Below, piece after piece: positions 1-5,370 of a stretch of DNA of 9,440 nucleotides. Under the pieces are notes generated by a model, which saw only the letters and a list, made by a program, of their open reading frames with translations, searched no databases and was not told the DNA's origin. Position 1 is the first letter of the stretch, and each line of letters opens with the position of its first letter. The stretch is taken from the NCBI GenBank assembly GCA_021798395.1, contig JAJZHS010000074.1, positions 1 through 9,440 of the forward strand. The letters run 5' to 3'. The translations under genes and the position numbers were made by a program. Origin of the DNA: Pseudomonadota bacterium (GTDB lineage Bacteria; Pseudomonadota; Gammaproteobacteria; Burkholderiales; Burkholderiaceae_C).

Positions 1-434
1 TTGGCGATGATGCGGAAGAAGGTATCGAAGCCTTGCTTGGCGATCTTCGGATCAGTCGACGACGGGGTGATGTTCGGAATGCCCGCGTTCTGGTAAATGC
101 GCGTGGCCGGGAAGGTGCAGCCCGAGTTCAGGTGGCCGACGACGCCGTTGACTTTCTCGTCGACGAATTTCTGCGCCACCGTCGTGGCCTGCTTCGGATC
201 GGCCTGGTCATCCTCGGCGTCGATCTTCCACTCCACGGCATGCCCGCCGATCTTGAAGTGCTCGGCGTTGAGATCATCGATCGCCATGCGCACGCCGTTC
301 GTGTTGTCCTGGCCGAACGACGCTTGCGGGCCCGACATCGGCGCCGCGCTGCCGATGGTCACGCTCATCGGTGCAGCCGCGTATGCGGTGCCGATGGCCA
401 GCGACAAGCCGAGCAGGGCATATTTCAGTTTCAT
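1..434 (-). CDS. Branched-chain amino acid ABC transporter substrate-binding protein, copy 1 (C-terminus outside window)
   Basis: Periplasmic binding protein of the LivJ/LivK family (type I periplasmic fold), which captures leucine/isoleucine/valine or related amino acids and delivers them to a LivHMGF-type permease. The visible 144 residues begin with a signal peptide (MKLKYALLGLSLAIGTAYA, cleavage probably near residue 19-20), followed by VTIG, the SGPQA loop, DDQADPKQA at about 75-83 and GHLNSGCTFPATRIY at about 100-114, which aligns with the GHLCSSSTQPASDIY ligand-site segment of E. coli LivJ. The ATG at 434 is preceded by GGAG eight bases upstream. The rest of the gene lies left of the window. 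It is a paralogue of the gene ending at 590: my hand count gives 80 identities in 120 gap-free aligned residues. This copy keeps a lysine-richer composition than the other. The family is sure; the exact ligand cannot be read from sequence. Confidence 0.93.
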   Translation of the reverse strand, partial: MKLKYALLGLSLAIGTAYAAAPMSVTIGSAAPMSGPQASFGQDNTNGVRMAIDDLNAEHFKIGGHAVEWKIDAEDDQADPKQATTVAQKFVDEKVNGVVGHLNSGCTFPATRIYQNAGIPNITPSSTDPKIAKQGFDTFFRIIA

Positions 435-442
435 GAATGAGT

Positions 443-451
443 CTCCAAAAG
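443..451 (-). promoter_or_regulatory. Ribosome-binding site of substrate-binding protein copy 1
   Basis: GGAG on the minus strand (446-443) lies eight bases before the ATG at 434-432. The 11 bases at 441-451 are identical to those at 1743-1753 in front of copy 2, so the leader appears to have been duplicated along with the gene. Confidence 0.7.
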
Positions 452-467
452 GATTGAAAAGTTGCCT

Positions 468-497
468 TCGTTAGCGCAATCCAAACTGCGTTCGCAA
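468..497 (-). promoter_or_regulatory. Weak candidate promoter for copy 1
   Basis: On the minus strand TTGCGA (497-492) is followed after 18 bases by TAACGA (473-468), which would start a transcript about 25-30 bases before the copy 1 ATG. The -35 box overlaps a short inverted repeat, TGCG-AA-CGCA (496-487), which could be an operator half-site pair. Both boxes are poor matches to the sigma-70 consensus. They are offered mainly because this stretch is noticeably more AT-rich than its surroundings and separates the two paralogues. Confidence 0.2.
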
Positions 498-553
498 TAG
501 TAGGCGAAAAAACGAAGCCGCAACATCCGTTTCAATCCCGGTTCCGCCGCACA

Positions 554-582
554 CGGCCCGGCGTGCACGCACGCGCGGGCCG
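554..582 (-). terminator. GC-rich hairpin after copy 2, possible terminator
   Basis: A perfect 7-bp stem (CGGCCCG at 554-560 with CGGGCCG at 576-582) begins eight bases after the stop codon of copy 2. Its 15-base loop contains the self-complementary GCGTGCACGC. No T-run follows on the minus strand; the nearest one (TTTTTT, about 510) is some 40 bases farther on. It is therefore not a standard intrinsic terminator. It could be a Rho-assisted end, or a stabilising 3' structure between the tandem genes. Confidence 0.3.
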
Positions 583-589
583 GCGGCGC

Positions 590-1738
590 TCATTCGACCT
601 CGCGCACCTCGATGGTCTTCTTGATACCGTCAGCGAAACTCGACAGCGTGATCGCCGGATGCACCAAATTGCCGTGCGCGTCGAAGCGGATGGCGCGTCG
701 CGTGACGCCGTCGATGCCGATGTCGCGCACCGCCGCGAGATAGCGGCGCGGATCGCTCGATCCGGCCTTGACCATCGCCTGCCCCAGCACCAGCGTGGCG
801 TCGTAGACGTACGGCGAGAAGATCTGGTAGGCGGCGGCACCGTACGCGCGGTCGTAGGCCGCCTTCCACGCCACGCCCCCGGGCATGCGCTGCAGCGGGG
901 CGCCGCCCTCGGCGCAGCGCGCGCGCTTGACCGCGTCGCCGGCCAGCGTGGCCAGCGTCGGCACGCAGATCGCGTCGCCGCCGAGCAGCTTCGCGTCGAT
1001 CCCCAGGCGCGCGATCTGGCGCAGCATCGGCCCGGCTTGCGTGTACACGCCACCGTAGAAGATCACGTCGGGCCGCTGGCCGCGGATGCGGGTCAGGATG
1101 GCCGAGAAATCGGTCGCCTTGTCATTGGTGTATTCGCGACCGACAAGGCGCAGGCCGCGCGCCCGTGCCTCGCGGGCGAACACGTCGGCCAGCCCCTGCC
1201 CGTACGCGGTGCGGTCGTCGATCACCGCCACGCTGCGCGCGTGCAGGACGTCGCGCGCGTACGCGGCCAACCCGGCCCCCAGCGCATCGTCGTTGGCGAT
1301 GATGCGGAAAAACGTGGCAAATCCCTGCCGCGCCAGTTTCGGGTCGGTCGACGCCCCGGTGATGCTCGGGATTCCGGCGCGCGCGTAGATCCGCGAAGCC
1401 GGGAAGGTGCAGCCGGAATTCAGGTGGCCGACGACGCCGTCGACGTGGCTGTCGACGAAATGCTGCGCCACCATCGTGGCCTGCTTCGGATCGGACTGGT
1501 CGTCCTGGATGTCGACGCGCCACCGCACCGGCCGGCCATCGATGCGCAGGTTGCGGCGTTCGAGTTCGCGCACCGCCATCTGCACGCCGTTGGCAGCGTC
1601 CTGTCCGATCGCTGCCTGCGGACCCGACAACGGGCCGGCCACGCCGATGGTCACCGTCAAGGGTTCGACGGCTCCCGTCGCGCCGGCCAGGCTCAGGAAC
1701 ACGACGCCTGCGGCGGGTCCCGTCCAAGGGTTTTTCAT
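590..1738 (-). CDS. Branched-chain amino acid ABC transporter substrate-binding protein, copy 2
   Basis: Complete 382-residue periplasmic binding protein of the LivJ/LivK family, a normal length for the group. A signal peptide spans about residues 1-23 (MKNPW, hydrophobic core GVVFLSLAGATGA). Then come VTIGVAGPLSGPQA (29-42), DDQSDPKQA (79-87), GHLNSGCTFPASRIY (104-118), the hinge-proximal STDPK (130-134), VIDDRTAYGQGL (172-183) and VIFYGGVYTQAGPMLRQ (225-241), which parallels VYYGGYHPEMGQILRQ in E. coli LivJ. The ATG at 1738 is chosen over an in-frame TTG at 1750 because GGAG (1748-1745) sits six bases before it. Copy 1 follows on the same strand after 155 bases. No permease or ATPase gene is next to it, so it may serve a transporter encoded elsewhere. 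Compared with copy 1 it has exchanged lysine for arginine (hand count in the 120 aligned residues: 2 Lys and 11 Arg here, 7 Lys and 3 Arg in copy 1). The ligand is unknown. Confidence 0.94.
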   Translation of the reverse strand: MKNPWTGPAAGVVFLSLAGATGAVEPLTVTIGVAGPLSGPQAAIGQDAANGVQMAVRELERRNLRIDGRPVRWRVDIQDDQSDPKQATMVAQHFVDSHVDGVVGHLNSGCTFPASRIYARAGIPSITGASTDPKLARQGFATFFRIIANDDALGAGLAAYARDVLHARSVAVIDDRTAYGQGLADVFAREARARGLRLVGREYTNDKATDFSAILTRIRGQRPDVIFYGGVYTQAGPMLRQIARLGIDAKLLGGDAICVPTLATLAGDAVKRARCAEGGAPLQRMPGGVAWKAAYDRAYGAAAYQIFSPYVYDATLVLGQAMVKAGSSDPRRYLAAVRDIGIDGVTRRAIRFDAHGNLVHPAITLSSFADGIKKTIEVREVE

Positions 1739-1742
1739 GAGC

Positions 1743-1753
1743 GTCTCCAAAAG
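1743..1753 (-). promoter_or_regulatory. Ribosome-binding site that fixes the copy 2 start
   Basis: GGAG at 1748-1745 lies six bases before the ATG at 1738-1736. An upstream in-frame TTG at 1750-1748 overlaps this site and so cannot be the start. The 11 bases are identical to the leader of copy 1 (441-451). Confidence 0.75.
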
Positions 1754-1780
1754 CGAATGGCCGTTGGAGCGCGGACGCGG

Positions 1781-1800
1781 CGCGGTGGTTCTGCACCGCG
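1781..1800 (-). other. Perfect hairpin in the leader of copy 2
   Basis: A 7-bp perfect inverted repeat (CGCGGTG at 1781-1787, CACCGCG at 1794-1800, 6-base loop) lies about 43-62 bases upstream of the copy 2 start. No T-run flanks it on either strand, so it does not look like a terminator. It may be an mRNA leader structure or chance in GC-rich DNA. Confidence 0.3.
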
Positions 1801-1850
1801 CGATGAAACTTGTGCAACGTCGTGCTAATCCACTGCGTCAGGGGTATCGC

Positions 1851-1870
1851 ACCGGTGTCCTCCGGTGTCC
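1851..1870. repeat. Two tandem copies of a 10-bp unit between the operons
   Basis: ACCGGTGTCC is directly followed by TCCGGTGTCC, one helical turn apart, between the end of the small gene at 1876 and the start of copy 2 at 1738. On the minus strand the same bases can fold as ACCGG/CCGGT with a 6-base loop, just after the small gene's stop codon. It could be a protein-binding site or part of a weak 3' structure; nothing seen decides between these. Confidence 0.4.
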
Positions 1871-1875
1871 CACCG

Positions 1876-2262
1876 TCAACGCCCGGACAAGGCCTCGGCG
1901 ACCGCGGCGCGAGCGATGTCGCTCAGGGCCGGCTGCAGTTCCTCGGCCAGTTCGCGGGCCAGCGCGTCCAGACGCGGCGCCAGCAGGGCGCGCATGCGCC
2001 ACGGCAGTTCGGCCTCCAGCCGGCTTTCCAGCGCCGCGCGCACGCGGGCCTGCAACGCACCCGACGCTTCGGACTGCGCTTCGGACTGCGCTTCGGACTG
2101 CGCTTCGGACTGCGCTTCGGACTGCACCTCGGGCCGCGCCTCGGCCTCGGGCCGTGCTTCGGGCGCCGCAGCGCCCGGGCCCGCCGCAGCGGGCACCTGC
2201 GGCGGCGCCTCGTCGATGACCTGGTTGAGCACCGGCAGGCGCGTCGGGTCGGGTCGGGTCAT
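1876..2262 (-). CDS. Small Ala/Glu-rich protein with SEAQ repeats (resembles DUF2486)
   Basis: 128 residues, function unknown. The N-terminus (TRLPVLNQVIDE, residues 7-18) resembles the short opening motif of DUF2486 proteins that I recall beside holC in Burkholderia. This assignment is from memory of the family, not a search. A low-complexity middle (20-67) rich in Pro, Ala and Glu ends in four SEAQ units and one SEAS (48-67). The C-terminal part (69-126) is amphipathic and probably helical, with alternating Arg/Glu and Leu/Ala, perhaps a coiled coil. No signal peptide or membrane segment is seen. Its ATG overlaps the holC stop as ATGA (2262-2259), so it is translationally coupled to holC. 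That position suggests a link with holC but shows no role. The repeat makes the protein length likely to vary between strains. Confidence 0.8.
   Translation of the reverse strand: MTRPDPTRLPVLNQVIDEAPPQVPAAAGPGAAAPEARPEAEARPEVQSEAQSEAQSEAQSEAQSEASGALQARVRAALESRLEAELPWRMRALLAPRLDALARELAEELQPALSDIARAAVAEALSGR
2065..2124 (-). repeat. 12-bp minisatellite, five perfect copies
   Basis: The plus-strand unit CGCTTCGGACTG occurs five times without mismatch (2065, 2077, 2089, 2101, 2113), followed by decayed units to about 2160. It lies inside the small gene downstream of holC and encodes the SEAQ repeat. Because the unit is a multiple of three, gain or loss of a copy changes length by four residues and keeps the frame. 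Confidence 0.95.
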
Positions 2263-2684
2263 GGCGTCAGTTCCATCATGGTCGGCGTGCAACCGGCTTC
2301 GCGGTAGGCACGAAAACGCTGCCGCGCAGCGGCCTTCGACGCCGCATCGGCGCCGACGATCTCGATCACCCGCGGCCAGTCCTGCCAGCCCTGCACCGGG
2401 GCCGCGGCCAGGTTGACCAGGCAATCGCGCGCGTCGCCCGCGACCGGGGCATCGGCGCTGCCGAGCACCACCGCGCTGCGTCGCTGCGTGGATTCGCCGT
2501 CGCGGCAATGCGCGACGAAATCCAGCGCCGAAAACGTCCACAGCCGGGCGTCGAATGCGTCGAGTTGCGCTGCCTCGAGCCGGACGAACAGGCGCGCGCC
2601 CTTGGCCACCGCGCTGCGCAGCAGCCCGCAGGCGTAAGCCAGCGGGTCGGCGGCGCCGACGCGGAATTCGACCTGGCTCGTCAC
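2259..2684 (-). CDS. holC: DNA polymerase III subunit chi
   Basis: 141-residue chi subunit of the DNA polymerase III clamp-loader assembly. Chi binds the C-terminal tail of single-stranded DNA-binding protein and links it to the clamp loader through psi. Family landmarks are visible: the opening beta strand VEFRVGAADPLAYACGLLR (5-23), with the YAC..LLR pattern typical of HolC, then LWTFSALDFVAHC (48-60), matching the conserved LWTFS.LDFVPH segment, and the strands AVVLG and CLVNLAA. Length is usual. The likely start is GTG at 2684, because the homology begins right there; an in-frame ATG at 2732 would overlap pepA by 29 bases and add an arginine-rich stretch with no family match. No strong Shine-Dalgarno is seen before the GTG, so coupling to pepA is plausible (gap 19 bases). 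The stop overlaps the next gene's ATG. Confidence 0.93.
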   Translation of the reverse strand: MTSQVEFRVGAADPLAYACGLLRSAVAKGARLFVRLEAAQLDAFDARLWTFSALDFVAHCRDGESTQRRSAVVLGSADAPVAGDARDCLVNLAAAPVQGWQDWPRVIEIVGADAASKAAARQRFRAYREAGCTPTMMELTP

Positions 2685-2703
2685 GGCCGCGGCTTCACGG
2701 CGT

Positions 2704-4173
2704 TCAGCGGGCCTGCGGCGCCTGCTGCGCAAGCAGGTACTGCACCAGCAGCGTCACCGGGCGACCGGTGGCACCCTTGTCGGCGCCGCTTTTCCAGGCC
2801 GTTCCGGCGATGTCCAGGTGCGCCCAGCGGTACGCCTTGGTGAAGCGCTGCAGGAAACAGGCCGCGGTCACGCTGCCGGCGGCGCGCCCGGCGATGTTGG
2901 CGACGTCGGCGAACCCGCTCTTGAGTCCCTCGGCGTACGCTTCGTCCAGGGGCATGCGCCAACAGGTGTCCTGCGCCTCGCGCCCGGCGCTCAGCAAGGC
3001 CTCGGCCAGTGCGTCGTCGGTGCTGAACAGGCCACTGTGCACATGACCCAGCGCGATCACGCAGGCGCCGGTCAGCGTCGCGATGTCGATCACGCAGGCA
3101 GGCTTGAAGCGCTCGGCATAGGTCAGCGCATCGCTGAGGATCAAGCGTCCCTCGGCGTCGGTGTTCAGGATCTCGATCGTCTGCCCCGACATGCCGGTGA
3201 CGACGTCGCCGGGCTTGACCGCGCCCCCGTCGGGCATGTTCTCGGTCGCCGGGATCAGCCCGACCAGATTGAGCCGCAAGCGCAACCGCGCGACGGCCTC
3301 GAAACAGCCGAGCACCGACGCCGCACCGGACATGTCGAACTTCATCTCGTCCATCTCGGCGCCGGGCTTGAGCGAAATGCCGCCGCTGTCGAACGTGACG
3401 CCCTTGCCGACCAGCACGTGCGGCGCGTCGCGGCGCGTCGCGCCGTCGTAGCGCAACACGATGAAACGCGGGGGCTGTACCGAGCCCTGCGCGACCGCGA
3501 GCAGCGCGCCCATGCCCAGGCGCCGCATCGCGTCGCGGTCGAGCACCTCGACCTTCACCGCGTGGCGCTTGCCCAGGTCCTGCGCGATACGCGCCAGCCG
3601 CGTCGGCGTGCCGTGATTGCCCGGCAGGTTCGCCGTGTCGCGGGCCAGCGCCACGCCGGCGGCGACGGCCTCGGCACGGGCCAGCGCATTCTTGAGCGCA
3701 GCTTGCCCGCGGCGCGCCAGCACCTGCACCGACGCCACCCGGTACGCATCCTTGGCATCGGCCGCGCGCGTGGCCGTGTACCGGTAGGCGGCGGCGCCGA
3801 ACGCGCGCGGCGCCAGTTCGGCCAGGCTGGCCTCTCCGTCGGCGGCGAGCAGGTGCACCTGCTCGGCGCCGACCCCTTTGAGCGCCGCGGCGGCCGCGCC
3901 GATGGCTTTCGACCATGCGGCCGCACCGACCGGCGCGGGCCCCAGACCGACCAGCACCAGCCGTCGCGCGGCCAGTCCGGCCGGGCGCTGGCGTAGATAA
4001 GTGCTGCCCAGCGCCCCGCTGAAATCCCCGTCGTGCACGGCCTCGGCGGCGATCGCATCGACGGCCGCGGCCTCGACCAGACCGCAGGCGCCGCCGGGCT
4101 GGTGCAGGAACACGATCAGCGCGTCGCTGCGCAACACGGCCAGGCTTTTGAGAGGGGCTATGCTAAATTTCAT
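2704..4173 (-). CDS. pepA: Leucyl aminopeptidase (cytosol aminopeptidase, M17 family)
   Basis: 489-residue hexameric M17 aminopeptidase that removes N-terminal residues, notably leucine, from peptides using two divalent metal ions. The N-terminal regulatory domain covers about 1-165 and the catalytic domain follows. The active site is complete: GKGVTFDSGG at 256-265 gives Lys257 and Asp262, Lys269 is the catalytic lysine, Asp280 lies in KFDMSGA, and the signature NTDAEGR (337-343) gives Asp339, Glu341 and Arg343. All are at a constant offset of 13 from the E. coli residues. E. coli PepA also binds DNA (carAB control, Xer recombination); whether this one does cannot be judged. The ATG at 4173 has GGAG five bases upstream, inside the loop of a hairpin (4174-4193). 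It is the first gene of the pepA-holC-small protein run and is divergent from lptF. Confidence 0.98.
   Translation of the reverse strand: MKFSIAPLKSLAVLRSDALIVFLHQPGGACGLVEAAAVDAIAAEAVHDGDFSGALGSTYLRQRPAGLAARRLVLVGLGPAPVGAAAWSKAIGAAAAALKGVGAEQVHLLAADGEASLAELAPRAFGAAAYRYTATRAADAKDAYRVASVQVLARRGQAALKNALARAEAVAAGVALARDTANLPGNHGTPTRLARIAQDLGKRHAVKVEVLDRDAMRRLGMGALLAVAQGSVQPPRFIVLRYDGATRRDAPHVLVGKGVTFDSGGISLKPGAEMDEMKFDMSGAASVLGCFEAVARLRLRLNLVGLIPATENMPDGGAVKPGDVVTGMSGQTIEILNTDAEGRLILSDALTYAERFKPACVIDIATLTGACVIALGHVHSGLFSTDDALAEALLSAGREAQDTCWRMPLDEAYAEGLKSGFADVANIAGRAAGSVTAACFLQRFTKAYRWAHLDIAGTAWKSGADKGATGRPVTLLVQYLLAQQAPQAR
4161..4169 (+). promoter_or_regulatory. Candidate extended -10 element for lptF
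   Basis: TGC followed by TAAATT fits an extended -10 (TGn-TAnnnT) and would start lptF transcription near 4176, giving a leader of about 90 bases. It lies inside the first codons of pepA on the other strand. No good -35 box is present at the usual spacing, which an extended -10 can tolerate. Confidence 0.3.
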
Positions 4174-4193
4174 GGGGGCTCCAGATGACCCCC
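4174..4193 (-). promoter_or_regulatory. Hairpin presenting the pepA Shine-Dalgarno sequence
   Basis: On the pepA mRNA strand GGGGG (4193-4189) can pair with CCCCC (4178-4174), the bases directly before the ATG. The 10-base loop contains the GGAG ribosome-binding site (4182-4179). A stem abutting the start codon could damp initiation. If transcription starts near 4190, as the candidate -10 suggests, part of the 5' arm is absent and the stem is shortened to about two pairs. Confidence 0.35.
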
Positions 4194-4196
4194 GCC

Positions 4197-4202
4197 ATTA
4201 TT
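4197..4202 (-). promoter_or_regulatory. Candidate -10 element for pepA
   Basis: AATAAT on the minus strand matches TATAAT at five of six positions and stands out in very GC-rich DNA. It predicts a start near 4190 and a pepA leader of roughly 17 bases. The -35 region is weak (GCGACG at 18-base spacing shares only GAC with the consensus). Confidence 0.35.
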
Positions 4203-4266
4203 CCACCGCGTCCGCTTCGCCGTCGCCCCGCCCCCGCATCCAGCTCGCGAACCCGCCGTTTTCCCC

Positions 4267-5364
4267 ATGCTGCTGGACCGCTCGCTGCGCCGTGAAATGG
4301 CACGCCAATTCGGCGCCGCCTTCACCGTGCTGTTTTCCGTCGTGCTGACGTTGATGCTGCTGCGCGTGCTCGGCCAGGCGTCCGACGGCAGCGTCGATCC
4401 GCAGGATTTGTTCGTCCTCATCGGCTTGGCCTGCCTGAGCTACCTGCAGTTCATTCTCGGCCTGGCGCTGTTCCTGGCCGTGCTGATGGCCTATGCACGG
4501 ATGCATCGCGACTCCGAGATGGCGATCTGGAGTTCGGCCGGCGTGTCGCCGCTGCGTTTTTTCATCATCGCGCTGCGCTTCGCAATGCCGGTGCTGGTCG
4601 CAGTGGCCCTGCTGACCCTGCTGGTGTGGCCGTGGGCCAACCGCCAGAACGCTGCGCTGCGCGACCGCTTCGAGCAGCGCTCGGACCTGTCGCGCGCAGC
4701 TCCGGGCCAGTTCCGCCAGTCGGCTTCGGGGCGGCGCGTCTTTTTCATCGGTCGCGGCGCCGACGCCAACGGCCTGGCCCGCGACGTGTTCGTGCGCGAC
4801 GTCTCCGACGGCCGCGAAACCGTCACCCTGGCGCGCGCCGCCAGCCTGCAGAACCGCGACGGCGGACGCTACCTGATGCTGTCCGACGGAACGCGCTACA
4901 GCCACACCATCGGGCAGACCAACTACCAGATCACCGGGTTCGCGCAAATGGGGGTGCGCCTGTCGGCGATCGCCGCGCCGCACGCCGCCGCACTGCCCGC
5001 CGCGGTGCGGCTGGCGCACACGCCGAGCCGCGAGATCTCGAGCCTGACGCTGGCTCTGTCGGCCGTGCCGCGCTGGCGCGGCGAACTGTCGTGGCGCCTC
5101 GGCGTGCCGTTGTCCACACTGGTTCTGGTGCTCATGGCCGTTCCGCTGGCGGCGAGCAATCCGCGCGCCGGCCGCGCTGTGCAACTGGTCATCGCGATCC
5201 TGGTGTACTTGACCTACCTGAACTTCCTCAACGCCACCCAGCACTGGATCGACGACGGGCGCGTGGGCCTGGCCGGCGGCCTGTTGTGGCTGCACGGCGG
5301 CGCAGCGGCGGTGCTGCTCGGAGCGATGCTGGTCAAGGGCATGCTGAACTGGCCGCGCCGCTGA
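4267..5364 (+). CDS. lptF: LPS export ABC transporter permease LptF
   Basis: 365-residue inner-membrane permease of the LptB2FG complex, which extracts lipopolysaccharide from the inner membrane and feeds it to the LptC-LptA bridge. Membrane segments are seen at about 14-33, 50-76 and 99-122, then a periplasmic beta-jellyroll region (about 125-265), then segments at about 279-296, 304-322 and 338-357. The coupling-helix region after TM2 reads YARMHRDSEMAIWSSAGVSP (76-95), the LptF pattern. The jellyroll contains APGQFRQSASGRRVFFI (145-161), equivalent to the AQGQFQQATNGSSVLFI segment of E. coli LptF, and NPRAGR (298-303) precedes TM5 as in the family. The ATG at 4267 fits the family N-terminus but has no clear Shine-Dalgarno. 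It is the first gene of a plus-strand cluster; lptG follows after 6 bases. lptB, lptC and lptA are not in the window. Confidence 0.97.
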   Translation: MLLDRSLRREMARQFGAAFTVLFSVVLTLMLLRVLGQASDGSVDPQDLFVLIGLACLSYLQFILGLALFLAVLMAYARMHRDSEMAIWSSAGVSPLRFFIIALRFAMPVLVAVALLTLLVWPWANRQNAALRDRFEQRSDLSRAAPGQFRQSASGRRVFFIGRGADANGLARDVFVRDVSDGRETVTLARAASLQNRDGGRYLMLSDGTRYSHTIGQTNYQITGFAQMGVRLSAIAAPHAAALPAAVRLAHTPSREISSLTLALSAVPRWRGELSWRLGVPLSTLVLVLMAVPLAASNPRAGRAVQLVIAILVYLTYLNFLNATQHWIDDGRVGLAGGLLWLHGGAAAVLLGAMLVKGMLNWPRR

Positions 5365-5370
5365 GCACCG

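Noticed and set aside
1739..1750. Upstream TTG start for binding-protein copy 2
   Set aside because: It overlaps the GGAG ribosome-binding site that serves the ATG at 1738, and the signal peptide starts properly at that ATG.
563..1828. A 421-codon plus-strand frame opposite the complete binding-protein gene
   Set aside because: It is a shadow of the binding-protein gene, arginine- and histidine-rich with no recognisable domain, while the minus strand encodes a full family member with signal peptide and ribosome-binding site.
2065..2160. Repeat array considered as a CRISPR-like element
   Set aside because: The 12-bp units are directly adjacent with no spacers and lie in frame within a gene; this is a simple coding minisatellite.
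2685..2732. Upstream ATG start for holC
   Set aside because: It would overlap the end of pepA and add an arginine-rich stretch not seen in HolC proteins; family homology starts at the GTG at 2684.
2818..3996. A 392-codon plus-strand frame opposite pepA
   Set aside because: pepA has a full set of active-site residues on the other strand; the plus-strand translation shows no family pattern.
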